From: CAIYWZ01 sp964497925
Lineage (GTDB): Bacteria; Pseudomonadota; Alphaproteobacteria; CAIYWZ01
DNA length: 64,000 bases
Direction of reading: 5' to 3'
Assembly (NCBI GenBank): GCA_964497925.1
Contig: CAZCFE010000001.1
Coordinates: forward strand, 1 to 64,000
Shown here: in pieces, positions 1 through 9,734 of the stretch
Position numbering within the stretch: the stretch's first letter is position 1
How the letters are laid out: the number at the start of each line of letters is the position of its first letter
Notes under the pieces: model-generated
The model's database searches: none
What the model saw: only the letters and a program-made list of their open reading frames with translations
Told to the model about the DNA's origin: nothing
Made by a program: the position numbers and the translations under genes

Positions 1-52
1 TCGTTCCAATGTTACAATGTGGTTTGTTTCGTTCAAACTTTGCTTTTGCCAT
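1..52 (-). CDS. tuf: Elongation factor Tu, N-terminal fragment (cut by window edge)
   Basis: Only the first 17 codons lie in the window. They begin ATG GCA AAA GCA AAG and read MAKAKFERNKPHCNIGT, which matches the conserved start of bacterial EF-Tu just before its first GTP-binding loop. The gene sits 30 bases downstream of fusA on the same strand, the normal last place in the str operon. EF-Tu carries aminoacyl-tRNA to the ribosome. The rest of the gene is outside the window. Confidence 0.9.
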   Translation of the reverse strand, partial: MAKAKFERNKPHCNIGT

Positions 53-82
53 TTTTTTATTACTCCTATTTAATTTTTTTAG

Positions 83-2158
83 TTATGCTATTTTTGCTTT
101 AATTTCTTCGACAACATTTTGAGGCACTTGTTCATAATGATTAAAATGCATCGTATATTGGGCTCGACCTTGGCTCATAGACCTTAAATTGTTTACGTAT
201 CCAAACATGGCAGCAAGTGGAACCATTGCAGAAATCACTCTAGCATTCCCTCTTGAATCCATACCTGAAACTTGACCTCTCCTACTGTTTAAGTCTCCGA
301 TAATATCGCCCATGTATTCTTCTGGTGTAACAACTTCAACCTTCATAATTGGCTCAAGCAACTTAGGAGTACATTTTCCAATACCTTCCCTAAATGCTGC
401 CTTAGCTGCGATTTCGAAAGCAAGAACACTTGAGTCAACATCATGGTAACTTCCGTCAATTAATGTTGCTTTAAAATCAATCACAGGAAAACCCGCAATC
501 ACCCCATTATTCAAAGACATCGTCAAACCTTTTTGAACTCCAGGAATGTACTCTTTTGGCACAGCACCTCCAACGATTGCACTTTCAAAAACGAACCCTG
601 AACCTGGCTCAAGAGGTTCGAATATAAGCTTGATTTTCGCAAACTGCCCAGCACCACCGCTTTGCTTTTTGTGCGTATAGTCAATTTCAGCTTTTTTAGA
701 AATTGTTTCACGATAAGCAACCTGCGGAGCCCCAACGTTTGCTTCAACTTTAAACTCACGACGCATACGATCAACCAAAATTTCAAGATGGAGTTCACCC
801 ATTCCTTTGATAACTGTTTGACCTGATTCTTGATCTGTTGAAACCCTGAATGATGGATCTTCTGAAGCAAGTCTTGCAAGAGCAAGCCCCATCTTTTCTT
901 GATCGCTCTTTGTTTTTGGCTCAACAGCGACCTCAATCACAGGATCAGGAAATTCCATTCTTTCCAAAATAACTGGCTTTAATGGATCGCACAAAGTATC
1001 TCCAGTTGTAGTATTTTTCAAGCCACAAAGAGCAACGATATCACCAGCTCTTGCCTCTTTGATATCTTCTCTATTGTTTGCATGCATTAACAACATCCGG
1101 CCAATACGCTCTTTTTGATCTTTCACTGTGTTTGAAATGCTTGACCCTGTTTCTAAAGTTCCAGAATAAATACGCACGAAAGTCAACGTCCCAACAAAGG
1201 GATCCGTCATAATCTTGAACGCAAGACCCGAAAATGGCTCTTCATCTTCTGCTTTACGCTCAATCATTTCTTCTGTATCAAAATTAATGCACTGCGTCGC
1301 GCCAATATCTGCCGGTGAAGGCAAGAAATCAACTACAGCATCAAGCAAAGGCTGAACACCCTTGTTTTTAAATGCGCTTCCACACAAAACAGGAACAAAT
1401 TTAGAAACCAAAACGCCTTTTCTGATACAGTTTTTCAATTCCGCAATAGATGGTTCTTTTCCTGAGAGATAAGCTTCTAAAAGGGAATCATCCATTTCCA
1501 CTGCAGTCTCAATAAGACTCGCTCTATATTCAAGCGCTTTGGCCTTATACTCATCAGGGATTTCCTCAATAACAAACTGAGCACCCAAAGACTCATCCAA
1601 CCAACGAACATGTTTCATGGAAACCAAGTCAATGATTCCAACGAAATCACTTTCTGTTCCAACTGGCAAATGAAGAACCAAAGGCTTTGCACCTAAACGA
1701 TCAACAATCATATCTACACAACGATAAAAATCGGCACCAATACGATCCATTTTATTCACAAAGCAAATTCTTGGAACATTATACTTATCTGCCTGTCTCC
1801 AAACAGTTTCAGATTGAGGCTCAACACCAGCAACGCTATCAAAAACAGCAACAGCCCCATCAAGCACACGCAATGAACGTTCAACTTCAATTGTAAAATC
1901 TACGTGACCTGGCGTGTCAATAATATTGATACGATGATCATTCCAGAAACAAGTTGTCGCAGCAGAGGTAATTGTAATACCTCTTTCTTGCTCTTGCTCC
2001 ATCCAGTCCATCGTTGCAGTTCCTTCATGAACTTCACCGATCTTATAAGACTTGCCTGTGTAATAAAGTACACGTTCAGTTGTTGTTGTTTTCCCAGCAT
2101 CGATATGGGCCATAATCCCAATATTACGATACATACTAATAGGTGTGGTACGCGCCAT
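83..2158 (-). CDS. fusA: Elongation factor G
   Basis: This is the translational GTPase that moves tRNA and mRNA through the ribosome after peptide bond formation and, with RRF, recycles ribosomes. The GTP-binding motifs are intact: AHIDAGKTT at residues 17-25, DTPGH at 81-85 and NKMD at 135-138. The 691-residue length is normal for a full five-domain EF-G. It is the third gene of the str operon, 11 bases after rpsG and 30 before tuf. It is distinct from the TypA GTPase encoded at 37483, which lacks the EF-G domain layout. No disruption is visible. Confidence 0.98.
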   Translation of the reverse strand: MARTTPISMYRNIGIMAHIDAGKTTTTERVLYYTGKSYKIGEVHEGTATMDWMEQEQERGITITSAATTCFWNDHRINIIDTPGHVDFTIEVERSLRVLDGAVAVFDSVAGVEPQSETVWRQADKYNVPRICFVNKMDRIGADFYRCVDMIVDRLGAKPLVLHLPVGTESDFVGIIDLVSMKHVRWLDESLGAQFVIEEIPDEYKAKALEYRASLIETAVEMDDSLLEAYLSGKEPSIAELKNCIRKGVLVSKFVPVLCGSAFKNKGVQPLLDAVVDFLPSPADIGATQCINFDTEEMIERKAEDEEPFSGLAFKIMTDPFVGTLTFVRIYSGTLETGSSISNTVKDQKERIGRMLLMHANNREDIKEARAGDIVALCGLKNTTTGDTLCDPLKPVILERMEFPDPVIEVAVEPKTKSDQEKMGLALARLASEDPSFRVSTDQESGQTVIKGMGELHLEILVDRMRREFKVEANVGAPQVAYRETISKKAEIDYTHKKQSGGAGQFAKIKLIFEPLEPGSGFVFESAIVGGAVPKEYIPGVQKGLTMSLNNGVIAGFPVIDFKATLIDGSYHDVDSSVLAFEIAAKAAFREGIGKCTPKLLEPIMKVEVVTPEEYMGDIIGDLNSRRGQVSGMDSRGNARVISAMVPLAAMFGYVNNLRSMSQGRAQYTMHFNHYEQVPQNVVEEIKAKIA

Positions 2159-2169
2159 CGTTTAACTCC

Positions 2170-2640
2170 TTACCAACGATAATGAGAGAAAGCTTTGTTT
2201 GCTTCCGCCATTTTATGAGTATCTTCTCTTTTCTTAACAGAAGCCCCTCTATTTTGAGACGCATCAAGAAGCTCTGCAGCCAAACGATCAACCATTGTGC
2301 TTTCAGATCTTTTCCTAGACATCCCGATCAACCAACGAATCGCCAATGCTTGAGATCTATCAGCGCGAACTTCCACTGGAACTTGATACGTAGCACCACC
2401 AACACGGCGAGAACGAACCTCCACAGCTGGTTTAACGTTAACCAATGCCTCGTGGAACGTCTTCAGACCTTCTTTTTGGGCTTTTTGTTCGATTTTCATT
2501 AAAGCGCCATAAACGATACGCTCAGCAATGGATTTTTTGCCTTCATACATTAAACTATTCATAAACTTAGCAAGAATGAAATCACCATATCTTGCATCAG
2601 GAAGGACTTCGCGCTTTTCAGCGGCTCTACGACGTGCCAT
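2170..2640 (-). CDS. rpsG: 30S ribosomal protein S7
   Basis: S7 is a primary binding protein of the 16S rRNA 3' domain and lies at the mRNA exit and E site. The protein is 156 residues, the usual length, starts MARRRAAEKR and shows the conserved block around VEVRSRRVGGATYQVP near residues 75-90. It lies 9 bases downstream of rpsL and 11 upstream of fusA in the str operon, so the three are surely co-transcribed. In E. coli S7 represses its own operon; I did not identify such an element here. Confidence 0.98.
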   Translation of the reverse strand: MARRRAAEKREVLPDARYGDFILAKFMNSLMYEGKKSIAERIVYGALMKIEQKAQKEGLKTFHEALVNVKPAVEVRSRRVGGATYQVPVEVRADRSQALAIRWLIGMSRKRSESTMVDRLAAELLDASQNRGASVKKREDTHKMAEANKAFSHYRW

Positions 2641-2649
2641 AATTCACCT

Positions 2650-3021
2650 CTACTTTGGACGTTTTGCGCCGTATTTAGAACGGCCTTGTTTACGATTTTT
2701 AACACCCTGAGTATCAAGGGCACCACGAATAATATGATAACGCACACCTGGCAAGTCTTTTACACGACCGCCGCGAATAAGAACAACGGAGTGTTCTTGA
2801 AGGTTATGCCCTTCTCCTGGAATGTACGCTGTTACTTCGTAACCATTTGTTAATCTGATACGAGCCACCTTACGCAAAGCCGAGTTTGGCTTTTTCGGTG
2901 TTGTTGTTGTCACACGTGTACATACCCCACGACGTTGAGGACACGCCTGAAGCGCCGGTACTTTGTTTCGCTCAGCCTGCGGAGAACGAGGCTTGCGGAT
3001 CAATTGATTGATCGTTGGCAT
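2650..3021 (-). CDS. rpsL: 30S ribosomal protein S12
   Basis: S12 sits at the decoding centre and controls accuracy. The 123-residue protein has the expected core, with TPKKPNSALRKVARIRL at about 41-57 and GGRVKDLPGVRYH at about 84-96. The lysines where streptomycin-resistance changes occur (K43 and K88 counting the initiator Met) are wild type. It is the first gene of the str operon, with a good promoter about 160 bases upstream. Confidence 0.98.
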   Translation of the reverse strand: MPTINQLIRKPRSPQAERNKVPALQACPQRRGVCTRVTTTTPKKPNSALRKVARIRLTNGYEVTAYIPGEGHNLQEHSVVLIRGGRVKDLPGVRYHIIRGALDTQGVKNRKQGRSKYGAKRPK

Positions 3022-3180
3022 TGATAACCCCTATAAGTTATATATCTTTTTCATTTCTTTTATAAATACAAAAAATAATTTAAAGCAAAAGCTTTTTTAT
3101 TTTAGATATTCTCTCGATTCAATGCTGATTCAAGGTTTGGCTATTATTTTCGCAAACCTTTCATTCGCAGCAGTTTGCAT

Positions 3181-3209
3181 ACAATACCCCCTCTTTTCAC
3201 TTAAGTCAA
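3181..3209 (-). promoter_or_regulatory. Putative sigma70-type promoter of the str operon
   Basis: Read on the minus strand: -35 TTGACT (3204-3209), a 17-base spacer, and -10 TATTGT (3181-3186). This leaves a leader of roughly 150 bases before rpsL. The interval 3022-3271 has no convincing gene; a plus-strand open frame across it shows no recognisable protein. The long leader could hold autoregulatory structure, but I see no specific element. Confidence 0.6.
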
Positions 3210-3271
3210 GATTTTTCTGGAAATTTTCTTCACCTTTTGCCTAAAAAAAAGAAAAGACATTTTTAAATAAA

Positions 3272-4549
3272 TTAAGCTTGATTTTTACTGCGCCCCACCC
3301 AGAGATAAAAAGGTATTCCCGCAATAAATCCAAAACTTGAAAGCGCGACCATTTTAAACGATACACTCCACATTGCCCATAAAATAAATAAGATAGAAGA
3401 CAGAACTAACAAATTTTCAGATCCACTCAATCTTCTATCTCTCCTAATAATCTTCCAATAAGACACAACGCATAAAAAGTAAATGATAAAAATTATAGTA
3501 ATTGAAATCTCAATAATAAACTGAAACTGACTTACAAGACTTTCATGATGAGAAAAAATTACAAATGCGCAGGTGCATATCGAAGAAATTAAAACTCCAG
3601 CATAAGGAGAACCAAATTTATTAATTTTGCCAAAAACTTTAGGGAACAGACCGTCTTTTACAGCCCCTAGAGGAATTTGTCCAACAACAAGAATCCATCC
3701 ATGCAGAGTTCCTATGATCGAAATAATTGCAATGATTGACACAGCTCTGCCCCAATTCCCCCCAAAAACAACATTGGCAATATCAGCATATGGTGCCTTA
3801 GACACACTCAACTCCGCAACAGGAATTATACCTATGGAGGCAACCATCCCTAGAACATAAATCACCATAGCAATGAATGTCCCAGCCATAACAGCTCGAG
3901 GAATATTACGTATAGGTTTCTCAACTTGCCCCCCTGGAACAGTCCCTGTCTCAAGGCCAATAAAGCCCCAAAATGCCAAAAAAGCAACTGTGTTCAAAGA
4001 ATTCCAAAACTCAAAGCTTTGCACTTCCTGATCCAGCTTGAAGTATGAAAGATCAATCGAAAAAATTGCAATCAACGGGAGAACCAAAAGAGGAATCACC
4101 TTAAAAATTGTAATCCATAGCTCACATTTAGCGCTAACATTAACACTAAACAAATTAACCAAGGTAAGCACAATAATAGACAACAGCTCAAAATGTAGCG
4201 TATAGGAATGACACTCAGGAAAAAACGGTAGAAGATAACTCACAATCGCAACAGCTAAAACACAGTTGCTAATCCAGGCCATCAGCCAATACCCCCAACA
4301 CGTAAAAAAACCCATCATATCGCCAAAGGCTTCTCTCACATAGACATAAGGCCCTCCAGTGAAAGGAAGTTTGGCAGAAAGTTTTGAAAAAATCATTGCC
4401 AAAAGCATCGCGCCAAAAGATGCGACTCCAAGCCCCAAAAGACTCATCCCCTGAAAAGAGGCTAAATTTGCTGGCAACATAAAGACACCAGCCCCCACCA
4501 AATTACCAACAACCAAAGAGGTTAAAGACCAAAAACCAATTTTTTTCAT
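3272..4549 (-). CDS. APC-superfamily basic amino acid/polyamine antiporter
   Basis: This is a 425-residue inner-membrane transporter of the AdiC/PotE/ArcD-like branch of the APC superfamily. It shows the helix-1 substrate loop VGAGVFMLP near residue 18, GGPYVYVREAFG near 65, the helix-6 segment ETGTVPGGQVEKPIRNIPRA near 200, and GWILVVGQIPLGAVKDGLFP near 285, all placed as in AdiC. About twelve hydrophobic segments are visible. It follows rsmA by 24 bases with a strong AAGGAAGG ribosome site, so it is probably the last gene of a surA-rsmA operon. The substrate (arginine, ornithine, lysine or another amino acid) cannot be read from sequence. Import of host amino acids is a reasonable inference. 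Confidence 0.85.
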   Translation of the reverse strand: MKKIGFWSLTSLVVGNLVGAGVFMLPANLASFQGMSLLGLGVASFGAMLLAMIFSKLSAKLPFTGGPYVYVREAFGDMMGFFTCWGYWLMAWISNCVLAVAIVSYLLPFFPECHSYTLHFELLSIIVLTLVNLFSVNVSAKCELWITIFKVIPLLVLPLIAIFSIDLSYFKLDQEVQSFEFWNSLNTVAFLAFWGFIGLETGTVPGGQVEKPIRNIPRAVMAGTFIAMVIYVLGMVASIGIIPVAELSVSKAPYADIANVVFGGNWGRAVSIIAIISIIGTLHGWILVVGQIPLGAVKDGLFPKVFGKINKFGSPYAGVLISSICTCAFVIFSHHESLVSQFQFIIEISITIIFIIYFLCVVSYWKIIRRDRRLSGSENLLVLSSILFILWAMWSVSFKMVALSSFGFIAGIPFYLWVGRSKNQA

Positions 4550-4573
4550 AATTTCAATGCGCCTTCCTTTTTA

Positions 4574-5392
4574 TTAACTCGATTTTTTTATTTCAAGGTA
4601 TTTTTTTGCAAGAACAACAAACTGTTCTACGTTTAAATTTTCAGCTCTGAGTGTTGGATCAATTTGACTTCTCTTCAAAAGATCATCTGCATCAATTTCC
4701 AGCATTTTCAAGCTTGATCTGAGCATCTTGCGGCGCATACTAAAGGCTGCTCTGGTAACAAACTCCATGGTTTCAAAAGGCACTTCCATTGGATTGCTGT
4801 GATGAGTAAAATGCACAATCGAGGAAAACACTTTTGGTGCGGGGGTGAAAACATCCGGAGACAGATCAAAAAGAAGCTTTGGTGAAGAGACCCATTGAGA
4901 TATCACAGACAGCCTCCCATAATCTCTTGATCCGGGTTTCGCGACTATTCGCTGAGCCACCTCTTTCTGAAACATCAATGTAAAGCTCTCGAATTTATTC
5001 ATAATTTTGAGCCAATCGATAAGAAGAATTGTCGAAATATTATAAGGCAAATTAGAGATAATTTTCAAAGGAACACAAGGTAAAGTTTTATAATCAAACT
5101 CTAAAGCATCAGCCTCTAAAAGGGAAAAACGAGAGTCAAGTATTGTCTCTTTGAGCGCGCTTATACATCTTCTGTCTTTTTCAATAGCTATCAAACCCTC
5201 TATCTCAGATTCTAAAATAGCATGGGTTAACCCACCAGGCCCTGGGCCTATCTCAACAACAGTGTCTCCTTTTTTTAAATTTGCACCTTTAACAATTCTT
5301 CGCAAAACATTAAAATCAAGGATAAAATTCTGCCCTAAGCTTTTCTTTGGCGCAAGATCATACTTTTCTATTATATCCTTAATTTTTATCAT
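4574..5392 (-). CDS. rsmA: 16S rRNA (adenine1518-N6/adenine1519-N6)-dimethyltransferase
   Basis: RsmA (KsgA) dimethylates two adjacent adenosines in the 3' hairpin of 16S rRNA late in 30S assembly. The SAM-binding motif VVEIGPGPGGLTHAI and the catalytic NLPYNIS motif are present, and the N-terminus has the family block KKSLGQNFILDFN. I start it at ATG 5392 (MIKIKDII), which leaves 1 base after the surA stop and matches family N-termini. In-frame ATGs at 5401 and 5413 would overlap surA. In many proteobacteria pdxA lies between surA and rsmA; here it is absent from the cluster. Confidence 0.95.
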   Translation of the reverse strand: MIKIKDIIEKYDLAPKKSLGQNFILDFNVLRRIVKGANLKKGDTVVEIGPGPGGLTHAILESEIEGLIAIEKDRRCISALKETILDSRFSLLEADALEFDYKTLPCVPLKIISNLPYNISTILLIDWLKIMNKFESFTLMFQKEVAQRIVAKPGSRDYGRLSVISQWVSSPKLLFDLSPDVFTPAPKVFSSIVHFTHHSNPMEVPFETMEFVTRAAFSMRRKMLRSSLKMLEIDADDLLKRSQIDPTLRAENLNVEQFVVLAKKYLEIKKSS

Positions 5393-5393
5393 T

Positions 5394-6605
5394 TCATTCA
5401 TCCGAAATATCAATAAGCGCTGACTTTCTAAGTTCTTTCAAATGCCTTTGAGAAAAAAGGCTAAATCTTTTTTGCTCCATATGGTCACGCAACTGCTCTT
5501 TTGTCGGCAAAGGCTCTTCCTTAAATGTTTTTTTACACATCATAAAAATTAAAATCCCCTCTTGCGCTTTCATTGGTTTTGTTTTTTCGCCATCTTTCAA
5601 GTTACGCAATAAATCTTGCAAGACGGGAGGAAGAAGTGTTGCCTTCACTTCTTTGTTTTCTCTAAATTGAATCTCTATACTTGATTTTGCATGCGTTTGA
5701 AATTCTTCACAAGTTTTAGCCTCCATTAAAGAGGAAAGATGTGTTTGAAGGCTTTCTTGAGACCAATTCTCGGGCACAGCAACTTGATGAAAGGAATAAA
5801 AAGTCTCATCCAAGGACATTGATCCTGGCGCTTTAATATCTTTAAGCTGATAAATAACATAGCCATTTGAAATTCGTATCGGATCAGAGATGTCTCCTGG
5901 CTTCATAAAAGACAATGCCTTATCTAACGCAGGATCATTTTGCCCTAAAATAACCCACCCCAAATCTCCGCCAGCTTCTGCGGATGATCCTTTAGAAATC
6001 TGTTTTGCAACAATTGAAAAAGGCACCCCTTGGCGCAGCTGGGTCAGTATTTCCTGCATTCTTGTCAACACCTCCATATCTTTTCCAGGCTCAAACGGCA
6101 TCATAATTTCTGAAACTAAATACTGTTTTTGAGATTTTTGATATTTAATTTCTCCATATTGTTCCTGAATTTCATCATCGCTTACCACAACAGAAGACCC
6201 GAACAGCTGCCTTATGATTGTCATCCAGGTAGACTGAGCATTAAATTGCCCTCTCAAATTTTCAAGAAAAACTGTTTTTTTGGATGTTTCCACATCCTTC
6301 ATTCTTGCTGAAATTTGAGATAAAATCTCATCCACCCTTGCAGTATCCTCAACAACCCCATATTTTGCAGCTTCTTGCAATTGCAATTGCTCATTAATAA
6401 GATCTTTCAAAGCTTGAGATTTAAATTGTTTTTTAAGCTCTGGAGTTGCACTCAATCCTGAAGACAAAGAAATAAGTTCCGCTCTAGTCAAAACCTCATT
6501 AGATGTGATAATTTTATTGTTTACTTTTGCTGCGATTTTATACCCTTGAGCAAGAACGCCATCTGCCATAAAGCAAAAAAACCCAATCAATAATAATTTT
6601 ATCAT
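5394..6605 (-). CDS. surA: Periplasmic chaperone/peptidyl-prolyl isomerase SurA
   Basis: This is a 403-residue exported chaperone with a signal peptide (hydrophobic residues about 3-18, probable cleavage near GVLAQG) and a SurA N-terminal chaperone domain starting AAKVNNKIITSNEV. One clear parvulin-type isomerase domain spans about residues 160-255 and includes AGGDLGWV and FMKPGDISDPIRISNGYVIYQL. A second, degenerate isomerase-like part may occupy the C-terminal third. SurA escorts outer-membrane proteins to the Bam complex. It is first in the surA-rsmA-permease operon. lptD, its common upstream partner, is not present here. Confidence 0.88.
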   Translation of the reverse strand: MIKLLLIGFFCFMADGVLAQGYKIAAKVNNKIITSNEVLTRAELISLSSGLSATPELKKQFKSQALKDLINEQLQLQEAAKYGVVEDTARVDEILSQISARMKDVETSKKTVFLENLRGQFNAQSTWMTIIRQLFGSSVVVSDDEIQEQYGEIKYQKSQKQYLVSEIMMPFEPGKDMEVLTRMQEILTQLRQGVPFSIVAKQISKGSSAEAGGDLGWVILGQNDPALDKALSFMKPGDISDPIRISNGYVIYQLKDIKAPGSMSLDETFYSFHQVAVPENWSQESLQTHLSSLMEAKTCEEFQTHAKSSIEIQFRENKEVKATLLPPVLQDLLRNLKDGEKTKPMKAQEGILIFMMCKKTFKEEPLPTKEQLRDHMEQKRFSLFSQRHLKELRKSALIDISDE

Positions 6606-6686
6606 TTCAACCTCATTTTTTAAAAATTTTTCATAACATATACTTATTACAGGAAAACGAGAAAAATTACATCTAAAAAAATAACC

Positions 6687-6716
6687 TTGACCAAATCATT
6701 TACATCAGTATGCTAT
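6687..6716 (+). promoter_or_regulatory. Putative promoter of the polyprenyl synthase gene
   Basis: TTGACC at 6687-6692 is followed after 16 or 18 bases by TATGCT (6709-6714) or TGCTAT (6711-6716). It lies in the divergent gap between surA and the synthase gene, about 27 bases before the ATG. Confidence 0.4.
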
Positions 6717-6742
6717 CTCCAAACACAATAAAAAGATAAAAA

Positions 6743-7717
6743 ATGAATTTGCTCAAAAAACTATCACATGAATTTAAAAATGAACTTGAACAGCTTGATA
6801 TTAATATCAAAAATGTATTAGCTCACGACATCGACCTAATACAGGATATTTTAATGCATACAACATCTCACGCAGGGAAACGATTAAGACCTTTATTATT
6901 GATAGCATCTGCAAATTTAAAGCATCAAAATAAGGCGGATCCACTAATTAAAATCGCCTCAGCAATTGAGCTCATTCACACAGCAACCCTGCTCCATGAT
7001 GATGTTGTAGATGAAAATCACTTAAGGCGAGGACACGAAACTCCTAATCATATATGGGGGAATTCTTACACCATTTTAACCGGTGACTATCTGTTCACAA
7101 AATCTTTTCAATTACTCATAGAGCAAAAAAATATTCAAATTTTAGAAATTGCCTCATCAACTGCCATGCAAATCGCAGAAGGTGAAATTTTACAAATGAT
7201 GAATATAGGAAATTTTAAAATTGACCTTAAAACTAGCCTGAAAATCATTCAAGCAAAAACGGCAAAACTCATTTCCGCCTCATGTGAAATAGGCGCGATC
7301 ATCTCAAATTATTCAAAAAATGAACAGAGTTTATTGGCAGAGTATGGTAAAAACTTAGGGCTTTTATTTCAAATAAGTGATGATATTCTCGATTACACCG
7401 GAGACCCTTCATGCACAGGGAAGCCAATCGGCGCTGATTTTTGGGAAGGGAAAATTACTATTCCTTTGCTGTACGCCCTCCTTAACTCATCACAAAAAGA
7501 ATGTCTTTTGATACAAGAAATCATGACAAGTAAAGATAAAAATAGTTTTTCGATTGTTCAAGATTTTATTAAACATCATCGGGGAATTGAAGATACAATT
7601 AAGTTTTCAAAAAAAATTCAAGAGACCGCACTAGATAATCTTTCTTATTTTCCAGACACAAACACCAAAAAACTTTTACAAGATTTAGCTCAAAACTGCC
7701 TCTCTCGAGATACATAA
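6743..7717 (+). CDS. ispB: Long-chain polyprenyl diphosphate synthase (octaprenyl-type)
   Basis: This trans-prenyltransferase condenses isopentenyl diphosphate onto an allylic primer to make the side chain of ubiquinone. The first Asp-rich motif is LLHDDVVDENHLRRG (about residues 89-103) and the second is ISDDILDYTG (about 211-220). Length (324 residues) fits the IspB family. The residues before the first Asp motif (IELIHTATLLH) are small, as in long-chain synthases, but chain length cannot be set by eye. Coq7, encoded at 24933, would use the same pathway. The gene lies 58 bases upstream of parE. Confidence 0.88.
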   Translation: MNLLKKLSHEFKNELEQLDINIKNVLAHDIDLIQDILMHTTSHAGKRLRPLLLIASANLKHQNKADPLIKIASAIELIHTATLLHDDVVDENHLRRGHETPNHIWGNSYTILTGDYLFTKSFQLLIEQKNIQILEIASSTAMQIAEGEILQMMNIGNFKIDLKTSLKIIQAKTAKLISASCEIGAIISNYSKNEQSLLAEYGKNLGLLFQISDDILDYTGDPSCTGKPIGADFWEGKITIPLLYALLNSSQKECLLIQEIMTSKDKNSFSIVQDFIKHHRGIEDTIKFSKKIQETALDNLSYFPDTNTKKLLQDLAQNCLSRDT

Positions 7718-7775
7718 TCAGACTAAGAAATAAAAAAACATTGCATATACATCTAAAAATCTTTATTTTTAGAAT

Positions 7776-9734
7776 ATGAAAAATATTTTTGATCCATCCT
7801 CTAAAAAATCAAACACCTCTTACACTGCCGAACATATCGAAGTTCTGGAAGGGCTTGAACCTGTTCGTAAGCGCCCAGGGATGTATATTGGGGGAACAGA
7901 TGAAAAAGCTTTGCATCATTTGGTTGCAGAAATTTTTGATAACTCTATGGATGAGGCCGTATCTGGGTTTGCCACGAAAATTGCCATCCATGTTTCTTCT
8001 TTAAAAATCATAATTTCTGATAATGGTCGAGGGATCCCTGTTGACCCACATCCAAAATTTCCTGATAAATCAGCTCTAGAGGTCATCTTGACCACTCTGC
8101 ATTCTGGCGGAAAATTTAAAGATGACGTTTATCAAACAGCCGGCGGTCTACATGGTGTAGGGCTTTCAGTTGTTAATGCTTTATCCAAAACTTTAAATGT
8201 CGAAGTAAGACGACAAGGGAAACTTTGGCATCAATCTTACTCTAAAGGGACCCCCCAAACAAAGCTCGAAGAAAAAGAATTCTCGACTTCTTTTTTTTCA
8301 CAAGGCACAACAATTTCTTTTGAAGCTGACGATGAAATTTTTGGTGAAAATATTCATTTCAAGCCCAAAATAATTTATGATTTCGTCAAAGCAAAAGCAT
8401 TCTTGTTTAAGGGAATAGAAATTCTATGGAGCTGCGAAGAAAAAACAGACTCTATCGCCAGAAAAGAGACTATTAAATTTCCAAATGGCTTAAATGACTT
8501 TTTATCAAAAGAACTTGAAAATCAAGATATTCTTTTGGAAAAAGCGTTTGAAGGGAATGCTCATTTTTCAGATAACCAAGGAAGAATCGAGTGGATTATT
8601 AACTGGATTGAGGCAGATAATGGCTTTCATCAAACTTATTGCAACACAATTCCAACAATTCTAGGAGGAACACATGAGACTGGGTTTCGTAGTGGAATCT
8701 TAAAAGCCGTTAAAGCTTTTGGGGATAGGGTTAACAATAAACGCATAACACAATTAACATCTGAAGATATTTTTACACGCAGTTGCTTTCTTCTTTCTGT
8801 TTTTATCAAACAGCCTCAATTCCAAGGACAAACGAAAGAAAAATTAGTATCTGCAGACGCTTCACGCTTGGTAGAAGGAGTTATCAAAGATCAATTCGAG
8901 CATTGGCTCATTCGACACAAAGAGGAAAGCACACATATTATTGAATACTGGTTTACAAGTATGGAAGAGCGGCTTCGTAAACGCCAAGACAAAGAAATGC
9001 AGCGTGCCACCCCCACAAAAAGATTAAGACTGCCCGGGAAACTAGCAGATTGTTCTTTTGATAAGGCCCAAAACACAGAAATATTCTTAGTTGAAGGAGA
9101 CTCAGCTGGAGGATCCGCAAAACAAGCAAGAGATCGTAAAAATCAAGCTATTCTTCCGTTGCGAGGAAAAATCTTAAATGTGGTTAGCGCAACAATTGAA
9201 AAATTACAAGGAAATCAAGAGCTCTCCGATTTAACGCTGGCCTTAGGATGTGGATCTGGAAGAACTTTTGATATTAAAAAACTCAGATATGAACGCGTTA
9301 TAATTATGACAGATGCCGATGTAGATGGAGCTCATATCGCATCACTGCTTATTACCTTCTTTTACAAAGAAATGCCTGAACTTATTCGTCAAGGGCACGT
9401 TTATTTGGCGCAGCCCCCATTGTATCGATTGTCACAAGGTCAAAAATCTATGTATGCAAAAGATGATGAGCACAAAGAACAGTTACTCAAGACTCAATTT
9501 AAACAAAACTCTCATGTAGATATCAGCAGGTTTAAAGGTCTTGGAGAAATGCCGCCTGCCCAGCTCAAAGAAACAACTATGTCCCCTAAAAACAGAGTTC
9601 TTTTGCGCGTTATGATGCCAGAAAAAGAAGTTGAGGTTATCGACTTGGTGGAGGCTTTAATGGGTAAAAAACCAGAGCTTCGCTTCAACTTCATTCAAGA
9701 AAATGCGTTCAAAGCTCTAGAACTTGATATTTAA
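7776..9734 (+). CDS. parE: DNA topoisomerase IV subunit B
   Basis: This type IIA topoisomerase ATPase subunit works with ParC to decatenate daughter chromosomes. The GHKL ATPase motifs are FDNSMDEA near residue 52 and GLHGVGLSVVNALS near 125. The TOPRIM domain has EGDSAGGSAKQARDR near 438 and DADVDGAHI near 511, and the C-terminal block ISRFKGLGEMPPAQLKETTM is present. At 652 residues and with PHPKFPDKSALEVILTTLHSGGKF it fits alphaproteobacterial ParE better than GyrB (about 800 residues). Its last 4 bases overlap the end of the convergent acpS. Confidence 0.93.
   Translation: MKNIFDPSSKKSNTSYTAEHIEVLEGLEPVRKRPGMYIGGTDEKALHHLVAEIFDNSMDEAVSGFATKIAIHVSSLKIIISDNGRGIPVDPHPKFPDKSALEVILTTLHSGGKFKDDVYQTAGGLHGVGLSVVNALSKTLNVEVRRQGKLWHQSYSKGTPQTKLEEKEFSTSFFSQGTTISFEADDEIFGENIHFKPKIIYDFVKAKAFLFKGIEILWSCEEKTDSIARKETIKFPNGLNDFLSKELENQDILLEKAFEGNAHFSDNQGRIEWIINWIEADNGFHQTYCNTIPTILGGTHETGFRSGILKAVKAFGDRVNNKRITQLTSEDIFTRSCFLLSVFIKQPQFQGQTKEKLVSADASRLVEGVIKDQFEHWLIRHKEESTHIIEYWFTSMEERLRKRQDKEMQRATPTKRLRLPGKLADCSFDKAQNTEIFLVEGDSAGGSAKQARDRKNQAILPLRGKILNVVSATIEKLQGNQELSDLTLALGCGSGRTFDIKKLRYERVIIMTDADVDGAHIASLLITFFYKEMPELIRQGHVYLAQPPLYRLSQGQKSMYAKDDEHKEQLLKTQFKQNSHVDISRFKGLGEMPPAQLKETTMSPKNRVLLRVMMPEKEVEVIDLVEALMGKKPELRFNFIQENAFKALELDI

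Noticed and set aside
3008..3244. Small plus-strand protein opposite the str promoter region
   Set aside because: It overlaps the rpsL start and the promoter, is hydrophobic by AT-rich chance and shows no family features.
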